DNA of 64,000 nucleotides from Lepidodermella squamata (Eukaryota; Gastrotricha): positions 1,302,001 to 1,366,000 of the forward strand of contig JBLDXI010000029.1 in assembly GCA_047495785.1 (NCBI GenBank), read 5' to 3'. The notes under the pieces were generated by a model. It was not told the origin of the DNA and made no database searches. It saw nothing but the letters and a program-made list of their open reading frames with translations. Made by a program: the position numbers and the translations under genes. Positions 30,680 through 40,693 of the stretch are shown one piece after another. Each line of letters starts with the position of its first letter. The stretch's first letter is position 1.

Positions 30680-30964
30680 ATGTCAAAAATAATCATTTTT
30701 GTTGGGTTAACCGCTTTTCTCCTTCAGCTTGCGATTTCGAATGCAACTCCGGCGAAGAGATATGCGTCTTTGAATAATCTCATCAGCAAACCCCGCTACG
30801 GCCCCGGCTTGTTTGAACAGCCCGAACATTCGCCGTACTACGAAACTCCAGAAGAAGGGAATGATCACGACCACGAGCCTGAAGTCGCACGACGCTCCGG
30901 CCGGCGCCCACCATCCATGGGCCGCCAGAGCATGAGCTTGAATGGGGAACATTCTGGAAAATAA
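30680..30964 (+). CDS. Secreted peptide precursor without the GAFG motif
   Basis: 94 aa from the ATG at 30680 (MSKIIIFVGLTAFLLQLAIS, cut near NAT). KR at residues ~28-29 is followed by YASLNNLISKPRYGPGLFEQ, an acidic His region and a second ARRSGRRPPSMGRQ segment. It has the array's layout but a different peptide, so it may be an older or neofunctionalised copy. Confidence 0.65.
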   Translation: MSKIIIFVGLTAFLLQLAISNATPAKRYASLNNLISKPRYGPGLFEQPEHSPYYETPEEGNDHDHEPEVARRSGRRPPSMGRQSMSLNGEHSGK

Positions 30965-31242
30965 GGAATACTGGCCCTATTCGAGAAAGACATTCATATA
31001 TAAGAACTCGGTGGTAGTGTGTATAATTCGCATTCCATAATTGCGTTGTTTTATTTCGAATAAAAAAGCATTCGATTTTTATCAGGTGGTGTATTTGCCA
31101 ATTTAATTCCTGTTTACCCTGCACGCTCCGTGTGCCTCGTTCCCGATGAGTGGGTGCTTGTATTTCTAGCAAATATAGGACCAGGACCATTTTTCAAATT
31201 TCACTTGTTAGAAATTTTAGGTTTTTATAGCTACCGCAGACA

Positions 31243-31491
31243 ATGTCGAGAAATCTGTTGGCCTTCGGAATTTTCGCTATTTTGGTCATCATGCTGATCA
31301 ATGTTGATAACAGTGAAGCTTCAGCTGTTGTCCTATCAAAACAACGCCAGCGTATGAAGCAGGTAGCTAGCAAGCGTGACTTCAACGGCAGAAGCAATCG
31401 CCATTTCCTCGAACTGGCTAAGTTCCTCCGCCCGTCAAGTGGTGTCGATACACAGGAAGAGGAGGAGGAGGACGCACTCGAGGATAAATGA
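31243..31491 (+). CDS. Secreted peptide precursor without the GAFG motif
   Basis: 82 aa. Signal MSRNLLAFGIFAILVIMLIN, cut near SEA. A basic spacer with KQRQRMKQ, then SKR followed by DFNGRSNRHFLELAKFLRPS and an acidic tail (EEEEEDALEDK). The acidic tail is shared with the GAFGxFG family. ATTTTAG and TTATAG lie just before the ATG. AATAAA near 31605. Confidence 0.65.
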   Translation: MSRNLLAFGIFAILVIMLINVDNSEASAVVLSKQRQRMKQVASKRDFNGRSNRHFLELAKFLRPSSGVDTQEEEEEDALEDK

Positions 31492-31671
31492 TATCAACCT
31501 ATTGATCCGACTCAATGAGATAACTATTGATTTACAATGATAATCCCGATGCTTTTGTTTTGTGACTCATAATAATACCCCGTGACCGTATCGGCTTATT
31601 TGTCAATAAAGCCCGCGATGAAAATTTAATTAAAGAATTATGCTCGTCTCCCACCGCGTAGCAATCGCAGT

Positions 31672-31871
31672 TATGAGATTGATTTCTGGCAAGATTTGTT
31701 GTTTTGCGAATTTCGCTTTATAGCCATAGCTGTGGATGGATGGCAGGCCACAAATCATCGCCCAGAAGTATGAGATTGATATCTGGCTGAATTAGTTTGT
31801 TTTTGCGAATTTTCTTTCAGCCATATGCCGTGGATGGCTGAGGGCCACAAATCATTATTCATTGCCCAGAA
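31672..31871 (+). repeat. Two-copy tandem duplication of ~100 bp
   Basis: Copy 1 (31672-31768) and copy 2 (31769-31871) both begin TATGAGATTGAT and end with CCACAAATCAT then GCCCAGAA; both share GCGAATTT and TGTGGATGG/CGTGGATGG blocks. It is noncoding and sits between two peptide genes. Confidence 0.75.
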
Positions 31872-32124
31872 TTTTCATGGGCCTTTTTTTAGCATAATTG
31901 CCGACAAAATGCCAATTTAACGACCTCTACGCAAAACAAATCTCACCGCCCTTGAGTAAATATATGCGCATATCGATTCTCCATTAGGTGTCATTCAACA
32001 TTGCGCAGGCGTGTGGTTTGTTAGTCATTTGTTCACTTTGTCTGATTGGTTTCCGCCAAGACGTTTACAGGCTCCCTCTCAATTATCTCAATTTTCTTCT
32101 CTTAGACTTTTGAATTTTGAAATA

Positions 32125-32367
32125 ATGTTCTCCGGGTCCAAGCAACTTATCGTCTGTCTTGCGATAATCATCGTAATGGCGAGCTGCGTTCTTCATTCGA
32201 GCAATGCAATGCCTGGCCAGATTGTGGAGGTCTTCAAGCGATCAGCGGCTTTCGGCAACTTCGGGCGAGCTGGGCTCAAGCACTTTCAAGCGCGAGAGTT
32301 CATGCCGAGCGACATTGATTCAAATGATGAGCAGCTAGATGAAGACACCCAAGTGGATTATGAATAA
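32125..32367 (+). CDS. GAFGxFG-family peptide precursor (member 10)
   Basis: 80 aa from the ATG at 32125 (MFSGSKQLIVCLAIIIVMAS, cut near SNA). Very short spacer MPGQIVEVF, KR, then SAAFGNFGRAGLKHF and an acidic tail (DEQLDEDTQVDYE). The open frame upstream of the ATG ends in TTCTCTTAG and has no signal start. AATAAAAG near 32406. Confidence 0.75.
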   Translation: MFSGSKQLIVCLAIIIVMASCVLHSSNAMPGQIVEVFKRSAAFGNFGRAGLKHFQAREFMPSDIDSNDEQLDEDTQVDYE

Positions 32368-32611
32368 TTAAGCCCTTTTTCGAGGCATATTTTCATGTTT
32401 CGCTAAATAAAAGCTGGACTTGCACTTTTGATAACCCGTCGTACTTGATATTCATCGGAGATTTCTGGCTTGTCAAAAAAGACGAGTAAAACTGACTCAG
32501 ACACCTCCCTGAGGGGCAGAGTGCGTGTACCATCGCTGAGATAATTACACAGACACACCATTATCTCAACTTTAAAGGCAAGGATCTTTTTGCTTTTTCA
32601 GTATATGATAT

Positions 32612-32830
32612 ATGATGGCGTTCACTAGCTTTCGAACGCTTCTGCTTGCGATCTTTGCTGTTTTTATGTTGGTTGCTATGGATGCTGTTTCGGCTATCCC
32701 GCGCTGGAAGCCCAGCGAGATGGGAGATCTGTTCGTCAAGCGAATGGGCTCGTTCGGGCGATTTGGCTTTAAAGGCGGATTTGTGGACCCGGAAGATGCT
32801 TCACAAGGCCACGCCTCGCATGAAGACTAA
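32612..32830 (+). CDS. GAFGxFG-family peptide precursor (member 11)
   Basis: 72 aa. Signal MMAFTSFRTLLLAIFAVFML, cut near VSA. Spacer PRWKPSEMGDLFV, KR, then MGSFGRFGFKGGFVDP and a short acidic tail (SQGHASHED). GSFGRFG is the most diverged full-length form of the motif. TTTTTCAG lies 12 nt before the ATG. Confidence 0.75.
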   Translation: MMAFTSFRTLLLAIFAVFMLVAMDAVSAIPRWKPSEMGDLFVKRMGSFGRFGFKGGFVDPEDASQGHASHED

Positions 32831-33387
32831 GCGTCTAGTTTCCCGAGGTTTCGTCATTTTTGCTGTTTCCATCGTAACTTACCCTCAAATTATCGGAAAA
32901 ACCTGATATGCGCACATGGCAGAGCGAAAGAGCTGGAAACTTTTTTCATTTGCCTTGAATTTTGTTTCGCTTGTGTAAATGATAAATAAAAGCAAGCATG
33001 GTTTGCTGTGGTTGGTAATTTCGATCGTCTTAACTACTACTGCGAACGGAGATAAGGCTTTCGAACTAGACTGCGTACTCCCTTGACCTCTGGAGTACTA
33101 ATATAACCAGTGTCGCGAACGATGGTCCATAAAAAGAAATCTGCCAGTATCTGAAGCGATTAAGCAATTTGATGACGTTTAACTGACGATTCGGAGTCTT
33201 TTTGCAAGTTCAACGTCAAAAACCGAGTTATATTTTCTCATTATAGCTATTAGATAATATTATCTCCTAGGAAGCAACGAACTACGGAAGCTACTGCAGG
33301 CCTATTTGAAACTCAAAATTACATTTTTTCGCATTTCTTTAGTGTCTGAAATAGTCAAGGAGTACCGCTACAAAACGCAAAACGTAC

Positions 33388-33567
33388 CTAATTCCGAACC
33401 CTTAAACAATCCTGTGATATTCCTCGAAAAGTGTGTTTTGAGTTGTAGCATTCGAGTTTGCTTCTATATTTTTTCGACTTCCTGATGTGCACTCTGCTCG
33501 CCAAAGCAGCTGTACAGCCGAGAATGAGGATAAAAGTCATCACAACACGACTCGTCACGCGCTGCAT
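33388..33567 (-). CDS. Candidate very short secreted peptide (59 aa)
   Basis: From the ATG at 33567 the frame gives MQRVTSRVVMTFILILGCTA, a good signal peptide, then a basic 35-residue mature part with two Cys (LECYNS, SQDCLRV). It is the only minus-strand candidate in this part of the array. No minus-strand AATAAA is evident at the right distance, which lowers confidence. Confidence 0.4.
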   Translation of the reverse strand: MQRVTSRVVMTFILILGCTAALASRVHIRKSKKYRSKLECYNSKHTFRGISQDCLRVRN

Positions 33568-33971
33568 CTTACCATCCCCTGGGAATTCCTGATCCAATTA
33601 TTTCACAATGTGGACCTCAGGATTGAGCAACCTTAACCTCATTTAACCGCTCTCTCCCGCATTAATCATTATATTTAATAATTAATGATGAATCAGAACT
33701 AATAAGTTACTTTTTTTGTCTTGAGGTCACTGTTAAGACAACGGAAATTTCACATCGGCGAAATTTCCAGAAACTAGGGCGCGTGTGGGTTTGACACATT
33801 CCTCATTAATGATTTTCTCTTCTTTCTTCTTCGCTTTCCCGCTCGCAGAAAAGCTATTTATATTTCATGGACTCGCTGTGGATTAGTTTCAATATCACAA
33901 AAGCATAAAGCTAATTTCCGCTGACAAGCGAGTTCGAATTTTTCCGTTCGCATAACGTACGGTATTGAAAC

Positions 33972-34211
33972 ATGAACAAATCTTTCGCAGTTTTAATCGC
34001 GTTCGCAATCGTGTTGCTTGCCAACGAAGTCGTCAGCGCCTATGACGATGACATCGACACGGCTTCGCTGAACCGCTTCCTGGCCGGTGAAAAGCGATTT
34101 CTCAAGTCGGGGTTCGCGTCGGAAGACGGCAAGCGAGTATCGAAAGCGAAACCAGCTCAGTGGAAACGAGATGGTCACCGAATGGCTATGAAAATGAAAT
34201 CAAAAGCATAG
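33972..34211 (+). CDS. Small secreted basic peptide precursor
   Basis: 79 aa. Signal MNKSFAVLIAFAIVLLANEV, cut near VSA. Acidic spacer (YDDDIDTASLNRFL), EKR, then FLKSGFASEDGKR, another KAKPAQWKR unit and a basic Met/Lys tail. Up to three dibasic sites would give short FLKSGF- and VSKAKPAQW-type peptides, the first with a GKR amidation-type end. TATTTATATTTC upstream near 33855. Confidence 0.7.
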   Translation: MNKSFAVLIAFAIVLLANEVVSAYDDDIDTASLNRFLAGEKRFLKSGFASEDGKRVSKAKPAQWKRDGHRMAMKMKSKA

Positions 34212-34357
34212 GCTGCTTTTTTGTGAAAAACTAGCTTTACGCATCACCGCTTCCTAAACCCTTAACTAACCTTTGCTTTCAAATCAACCCAAATGAATTT
34301 TCTGTTTAGTAAATCAGTGAAACTGTTCAATATTTCGCAGCCGTTTTATTTAGGAAA

Positions 34358-34657
34358 ATGAAGGTATATTTGGAGTATCTCGCTCTTATCTATGGTTTAG
34401 CGACGATATCAGTGCAGGCCGATGAAGAAGTTCCGGATTTTAACCGAGACAAGCGAGCTGTGAAAAGCAATCTGGTCTATGTGAAGAACGGCGGCGGCGG
34501 AATTCTCTACAAAGTGAAAGGAGCGGGCAGTACGAAGCGCAACGAACCACTGCTAATATTCGATGATAAGTCTAAAGGGAAGCTATTCAAAGTAATGAAA
34601 GATGGACAATTATCGGCTTATCGCAAGCCACGGCACCGAATGTTTAGCAGAAATTGA
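34358..34657 (+). CDS. Small secreted basic peptide precursor
   Basis: 99 aa. Signal MKVYLEYLALIYGLATISVQ. Spacer ADEEVPDFNRD, KR, then AVKSNLVYVKNGGGGILYKV, a second TKR, and a basic tail. The glycine-rich repeat of YVK and YKV units has no match I know. TTTATTTAG lies 4 nt before the ATG. Confidence 0.7.
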   Translation: MKVYLEYLALIYGLATISVQADEEVPDFNRDKRAVKSNLVYVKNGGGGILYKVKGAGSTKRNEPLLIFDDKSKGKLFKVMKDGQLSAYRKPRHRMFSRN

Positions 34658-34940
34658 CAATTTGCGTGACGAATCTGCGACAAGTTGCAATAAAAATCCA
34701 ATTACGGCAGCTAGTTTCCATTGTCTAGAAGAGATTGTTCATTAATTCATTTTTTCCGCGTCACTTGCGCTACGTGGAGTGACCAGAATAGAAAAATTCG
34801 TGGAATCGATTTTACCCCGCAATTACTAGGTATACAATTATATCTTTCTCGCCCACAGAGCAGCGAGGCTCCTCAAAAGAAAAAGGAAGATAAATTGACA
34901 CCTCATTTTTCCTCGTCGAACTTCAGAAAGAATTACGTCG

Positions 34941-35231
34941 ATGAAACTTTCAATTTTCCTCTTCATTTCATTCTTACTATGCGTCCTAACCGAGGCTCTG
35001 GTACGGAATCCCAAACTTGCTGAAAAGGTCAACAACCGAAGAAATTCTATCAAAATGAAGCAAATGTTAAAGCAAGGCGCAGTCAAACGGACGACGCCAT
35101 GTGATCAGGTCGTCGCTGCACCGACTGCTTCGCCAATCCGGGCTCAAGCTCCGCAGGCTGTCAAACAGCTTAACTCGATCGATCGTGGCTATGATTCGCT
35201 GAAGCAACGAGCCGATCGCTTGCAGTTCTAG
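34941..35231 (+). CDS. Small secreted protein, unrecognised
   Basis: 96 aa. Signal MKLSIFLFISFLLCVLTEAL. Basic mature part with MKQMLKQGAVKR, one Cys (TTPCDQ), a Pro/Ala segment and a C-terminal helix (RGYDSLKQRADRLQF). AACTTCAG lies 10 nt before the ATG. Single exon. Confidence 0.65.
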   Translation: MKLSIFLFISFLLCVLTEALVRNPKLAEKVNNRRNSIKMKQMLKQGAVKRTTPCDQVVAAPTASPIRAQAPQAVKQLNSIDRGYDSLKQRADRLQF

Positions 35232-36855
35232 AAAATGCCATTGTATGCGTACATGCTAAGTCTAAGTCACTCTTAAAGGTAGCAATTCATCTCGGAGCTC
35301 CTCAATTAAGCTGTTGCCATTAATAGCTTTCACGTACCCGCATTTGGCTTTGATTTTGAACTCTGATTGTTAGGCGCAATTTACACGTATAAACTGTAGC
35401 TGATAATATTATATAACTAAATCGACGGAAGAGAGATTTTGTCGGGAGTATTTTGAGAAACAACCAATTTCTAAGCTTTTCATCAAACGCAAACCATGAT
35501 TTATTGTAATTTTCGCTGTGTCGTTAAAATACTGATCAGGCCTCGTACACAAATTTTGCAGAATTCTATGGTTTTTTATTTGGATTTTTTGATAAACTAA
35601 CGATGATATCTCAGCAACTTGAAAACGGCTTTGTTTTTACAAATGAAATATTCATAATTTTGTATGGCGATAAATTCGACCATTGCATGTCACGTTTCAG
35701 GCGTAAGGTAAAAACTGCTAAGCATCGTGTTAGCTTTATTTTTTTTTAATTTGCGATAATATTGGAATCTAGGCAGATCGTAATATATCGTGGAATTTTC
35801 ATGACATTTAGGACAAAACCCCGCATTACTGTCCATGATGCTTCCATTCATCGCCAAAAGACTATATAAATCTTGGACACTACGAGCAGACGAAATTCGA
35901 AACCTGTCGCGCTAAGTTTAGCCTATTATATTCAAATTCACCCTCAATAACAATGGACAAAGCTTCGTGTTGAAACGTTCGTTTCTAAAACCAGCAATGA
36001 AGCCAATGCCAGTGACCCTTTGAGTGCGGCAAATTCTACGCTAAACAGCCACTGAGCGGGACTACGCCAAAAATGACACTAGTATCAATAATGCGTATCG
36101 AAAGAGGCCTAAAAAACTTGACACGTGACGACTGACTGCGAACATTTTTGTCGATAAATGGCTTTAATTAATCATTCCTGAGGCGTAACTTCGGCAGTTC
36201 TTGTATCGTTTTTTGTATTTTTTAATGTTTATAAAATAGACTGTTTTTTGCTTTTTTGTTTGGTTGTTTTGGAGCAGTGCGTATTACAACTTATTTCTCA
36301 ACTAGCTTTATTTTGGACATTGAAAGGAATACTGAAGGCCATTGAAAGCCGTACAATTTCCCCCGTTCGATTCCGTTCTGATTTTTCGTTATTTCCTAAC
36401 TCAAAATTTTGAAAATAATTAGGTTAATCTCATTTCTGCCACCACGCGCACGCTTTTTCGAACAGAAGCCTGATTACCCTTGTAGGTCTCGCAAGTAACA
36501 AGAAATAGCGGGCAAGATGCCAATTGATAATCTTATGTGAAAGGAAAAAGCCATCACGCAGCTGAATTCCCACAGAGCTTACGACGCATCCGCTCTCGAT
36601 ACCGCACCGCCAAAGCCTTCTGATGAAATGAGGCAGAAAAAATGGCCCGCACTGACAGGAAAATCGAACGTGTTTTACGCGTTGATTGCGCTCGGCGGCA
36701 CAGCGATTATGTAATTAGCAGAGCCTAAATGTCGGCAATCCCGTCAAGTGGGTGTCCTCTTCCAGGCAATCTCCAGATTATTCTTTTTTCTACAAGAATA
36801 AGCACGGAAAATATCGAAAGTCAGCAGATTCCGTTACTCTCAGACAGCTAAAAGC
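35232..36855. other. Intergenic, 1.6 kb
   Basis: AT-rich. A good TATATAA box at 35866-35872 is followed by an ATG at 35953 that opens only six codons, so either a noncoding transcript or an undetected spliced gene may start here. No other feature is supported. Confidence 0.4.
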
Positions 36856-37485
36856 ATGGCAGATACGACTACAATTTTCGCAACATTTTTGCTTGCAGGA
36901 TGTTTAGCTTGCTTCACAGAAGGCTTAGGAAATTTCGGTAACATGGGCTTTGTTGGGGCTAGTAAGCTTCGCCAACAAGACATTGTTATGGACGATAATA
37001 TAGTCGATGCTGGTGATTACGAATTCGTGGAGAAGCGAAACGGCCTCGGGCGTTTCAAAGGAGGTTACGGCGCCTCGGCTGTCAAGGTCAAACAGCCGCG
37101 ATCTCGTCGTCATGCCGATGAGGAAGAACACGAACACCTCACCTCAGTGTCAACGAAGCGTAGCGGCCTCGGTCGGTTGAAGGGCGGCTACGGCGTCACA
37201 GCTGTCAAAGTTCGCAAAACTCGCTCACTTGAAAAGCGAGCTAAAGCTGGCAAGGGAGCGTATGGCGTCTCAATGCTGAAGCCAACGAGTTCGAAACGAG
37301 CCCGGTCTGGCAAGGGGGCATATAGTGTCGTCGTGAATAGACCCTACGACAAACGAGGAAAGGCCGAGCAAAAGGACATCATTGCTGATTACGCCGATTT
37401 TTTTCTTCGAAAACGTCGAAGCATTGACTTAGGAACGAAACAAGGCGGTAACTTCATGATTGGCGATGTCTTCCAGGCTTACTAA
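36856..37485 (+). CDS. Multi-copy peptide precursor with four related units
   Basis: 209 aa. Signal MADTTTIFATFLLAGCLACF, cut near TEG. After an acidic spacer come four units set off by KR: NGLGRFKGGYGASAVKVK, SGLGRLKGGYGVTAVKVR, AKAGKGAYGVSMLKP and ARSGKGAYSVVVNRP. They share G-(K/R)-x-KGGYGxxxVK or GKGAYxVxxxxP. A fifth segment after RKRR is SIDLGTKQGGNF. Internal repetition between dibasic sites is the hallmark of neuropeptide precursors, but the sequence matches no family I know. The other array genes carry one unit each. Confidence 0.8.
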   Translation: MADTTTIFATFLLAGCLACFTEGLGNFGNMGFVGASKLRQQDIVMDDNIVDAGDYEFVEKRNGLGRFKGGYGASAVKVKQPRSRRHADEEEHEHLTSVSTKRSGLGRLKGGYGVTAVKVRKTRSLEKRAKAGKGAYGVSMLKPTSSKRARSGKGAYSVVVNRPYDKRGKAEQKDIIADYADFFLRKRRSIDLGTKQGGNFMIGDVFQAY

Positions 37486-37871
37486 CAAGCTAAGGACACA
37501 AATATGACGGGTCAGTGCGACATTCGTGGTACCCTGATACTTTTCATCATCATGATTTTGGTTCTTAATGAGTATCCGAGTGAATTGTAAAGTCTTCCCA
37601 ATCAAAATAAAGTTTGTGAGTATGTTTTGGTGTTATTCTTCGAGGCAATGCGGCCGTTTTCGCTTTTATCTACTTACATATTCCACAGACACGATCGTGT
37701 TATATCGAATTAGATAAGGGGCGAATTATACTCGTGGGTGGTTATCGCTGCGAGATCATTTTCCGTAAATTGAATTTACATGATGTCCGATACGAAGTCG
37801 AGTTTCTAAATAAACGTTTTATTCCGAGTGCGGTACCAATAAAACATTCACCCAGTTCCTATCCGAACAAA

Positions 37872-38282
37872 ATGCAGTTAGGCAGCAGGCCTTTGACCAT
37901 TTTTACCTTTGTCATCATCGGAGCCTTGACTCTACCATCTAAATCAACCCCCATTCCTGATGTTGTTGATGAAGATGAGGGCGAGGTTTATGCAGAAGAT
38001 CCTTACGAGGACCAGGTGGACGACCCTGAAGTCGAAAGTCTAGCTGTTTCTAAACGCATGGCACCTCGATGGTTATCGCGAATGAGGATGTCGCAGCTAA
38101 ACACAGACCGATCTAAGTATTTCGACATGGTGTATCCGCAACCGACGTCTGCGGAACTGACAGGCCTGGGAGCTAAGCGCGGAATTATGGTTTGGCGACA
38201 CAAATCTAGCTTTCCTTTCGTCTCTGAGAAACGGCGTGCTTTTGTGTATCCAGAGGACAATATCGCTAACTGGGACTATTGA
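37872..38282 (+). CDS. Peptide precursor with several dibasic units
   Basis: 136 aa from the ATG at 37872 (MQLGSRPLTIFTFVIIGALT, cut near STP). Upstream codons are open but look like 5' UTR. A long acidic spacer (DEDEGEVYAEDPYEDQ) leads to SKR, MAPRWLSRMRMSQLN, AKR, GIMVWRHKSSFPFVSE, KRR and AFVYPEDNIANWDY. So it probably yields three different peptides. Unrecognised. Confidence 0.7.
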   Translation: MQLGSRPLTIFTFVIIGALTLPSKSTPIPDVVDEDEGEVYAEDPYEDQVDDPEVESLAVSKRMAPRWLSRMRMSQLNTDRSKYFDMVYPQPTSAELTGLGAKRGIMVWRHKSSFPFVSEKRRAFVYPEDNIANWDY

Positions 38283-40351
38283 TCTCAGCCTTGTTATTTG
38301 ATATTTTAATGTAAAACAGACGTATTATGCGCTAATAAACTCATCGATTGTAATGCGCCTGCGTGGGAAGTTTCTCAAGGTATTACTTGAACTGGCTGAA
38401 AAGTGAAGAAATCAATTCATCAATATACAGTTGTTTGTGTATAGTCTAGACTTGTATCCCAGACTGTTTCTAGTGGCTGGCGCTGTAGACCTCCCAAGCA
38501 AAAAACATTGCACAATCCGCGGACTTCGAATATCTGATTCGGACTGATTCTAACGGCGCGATAGTAGTCCTAATTATGCCCAACTTCATACTATCACCTG
38601 ATGCACGGAGTAAGGAGCAAGCTATCTCTCAGGGTTATTCGCCTTTCCCCGATAAGATAAGGCCTAGCCGAGGGTAAGTATATATTGATCTGCCAGTCTA
38701 TGATAAAACCAATAAAAATCGAATTCGCACCCGCGCAATTCGATCGAGTGCGAAATTCTAGCCTGAAAGATAACGGGGTGCCTCGAATCTATGGCCAGAA
38801 TTTTCCTTTTTCCCGATCAGACTCAATATAAAATAATGATTTTTCAATTATTGATACTACTTCCTATTTCTCACCTTTCCAGCTCCCAAGTCCGGATATA
38901 AGTATTTGTTTACGCCCGCTCGCTTTTTGAGCCGATAAATGGGGGCGAGAAACAAATTACAGCCGCCTGATTTCCTTCACCTATGGCAACACCCTGGGTC
39001 CGACTTGTAATGAAAAAAAATCTCTAATCTGTCGGCGGGCGTGGTCAGCTGTCCTCCCCGCCGATTTGAACCAGGTGACCGCACCTAGGGGAATACGTGG
39101 GTAAGTAGGATAATAATGGGGGCTTGAAATCAAATATTATAACGCGTCTTTAGAGGGAAACAAGTCTGACACTAGTTGACAGACGTCATTAAACCCACAC
39201 TCAAAGCTTTATACTACAGAAGCCAGGCATCACTGACTAATCTCTATAAAGCCATTGTTGGTCAATTCTGCTTAAAACGGGCTATTTTAAATCGAAATAT
39301 TGCTATTTCAGCCGATTGAAAAATATGAGTGGGTATAATTTGGCCCGAATCATGGCAGAAATGAGCAATTTTCTCACTGAGAATTCTCCCACGCTTCGTG
39401 GTGACCATTCGAAACGCCCACAGCACTCATAGTGTCCTATTTCACGTTAATTTGTCTGATGTGCCCGTAGAATCGCTATTTGAAACCTTTCAGCAACTGC
39501 TTTATGCTGCTTATTTACTACTCCGCGCTAGGACACATCTAGTAGCTGTGAAATTAAATTTCCGTAGAAATTCAAGTTCTGCCCGCATGAATTTCTGACG
39601 TAGTAAACATCTATATGCTATGAGTGTGATATGAGGGAAATCCTTACGAACAAACATTTAGGAAGCCTTTAAGTATTTGAATAAAGGTGGCTTCGTTCCA
39701 AGTTCTTTACACTAATCAAGCATTTCATCATCGTTTTAAAACTGCAATAAATTCCCCATAAATCATCAACTGCGTCAGTAAATTGTAGATATACGTGCTC
39801 AAATTGCACCAGAAAACCGTAGGCCCAATCCTGAACGTTCACACGAATCCTAGCATTAACATCACCTTACCTAAATCCTTACCATATTATCGATCGAAGC
39901 AGCTCGAAGATTCCCCATTCTCGATTCGTGGTTAATCACCCTTAGCCTTTACTTATGCGTGTTTACTTGAAATCAATTCGAAACGCTAACCTTCCTTTGT
40001 TTTCCCTATTTTTAAATCTAATTGCTTCGCGTGAATTATGCCCAATCAATCACTTCTCAATGGGGCTGAAAGGGGTCACCATTTTCCGCTTGATTCATAG
40101 AGCAATGATCTCAACTCAGAACACAGAAAGGTTTAGTAATAAGGGCCATTTCGCATATTAATGTGATGGCAGTAGCTTCATGACACATGTTCCTCATATC
40201 CGCATGCATTTTACTAAAAGCCATGTGACTCTCGTTAATCGCTTGATACCTGGTACACAACAAGGTTCATATCTATCATATTTCAATAGCTAATAGCTGT
40301 TCGTCTCACTTTTTTAGATATTAAACGTTGATTTTATTTCCTTCAAACATA
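38283..40351. other. Intergenic, 2 kb, no gene seen
   Basis: It holds the poly(A) region of the previous gene (AATAAAC near 38334) and the promoter side of the next. Plus-strand frames at 39398-39598 and 39955-40161 have no signal peptide or recognised content. TTTTTTAG lies near 40311, upstream of the next ATG. Confidence 0.4.
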
Positions 40352-40693
40352 ATGAGCTCGAAGTTTCTGCCTTTGGCTGTCGCCGCTGTTGTCTGTCTCG
40401 TCATAATCCAAACAACTTCGGCTTCTGATCAGCTGCTGAACCGACAGAGACGTGGCTTCGGCGCTGTGACATGGCGTGGCCGTATGGGTATGGGCGGCCT
40501 GGCGCCGGCGAACAAAAAAGCCGTGCTAATCGCTATTCCGCTTGAAGAAAGCGAATCGCAATCTTACGATGCGTTGGCGGAAGCGCGGAAACGCGGTCTC
40601 GCTGGGTTCAGCTTCGGCCGCTCGGGCCGCATGGGAGTTGGATCGCTCGGGCGCAATCGGCCTGTCATCCAAACAATCGTCGACGACAATTAA
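40352..40693 (+). CDS. Peptide precursor with two GRMGxGxL units
   Basis: 113 aa from the ATG at 40352 (MSSKFLPLAVAAVVCLVIIQ, cut near TSA). RQRR is followed by GFGAVTWRGRMGMGGLAP; later RKR is followed by GLAGFSFGRSGRMGVGSLGR. The two units share GFxxxxxGRMGxGxL, so this is an internal duplication. SLGR could mark an amidated Leu if cut at Arg. It is last in the secreted island. No known family assigned. Confidence 0.75.
   Translation: MSSKFLPLAVAAVVCLVIIQTTSASDQLLNRQRRGFGAVTWRGRMGMGGLAPANKKAVLIAIPLEESESQSYDALAEARKRGLAGFSFGRSGRMGVGSLGRNRPVIQTIVDDN

Noticed and set aside
24905-32830. Assignment of the GAFGxFG peptides to FMRFamide-like, orcokinin or allatostatin families
   Set aside because: There is no C-terminal RFamide, no orcokinin NFDEIDR-type core and no FGLamide; the resemblance is only Gly/Phe richness.
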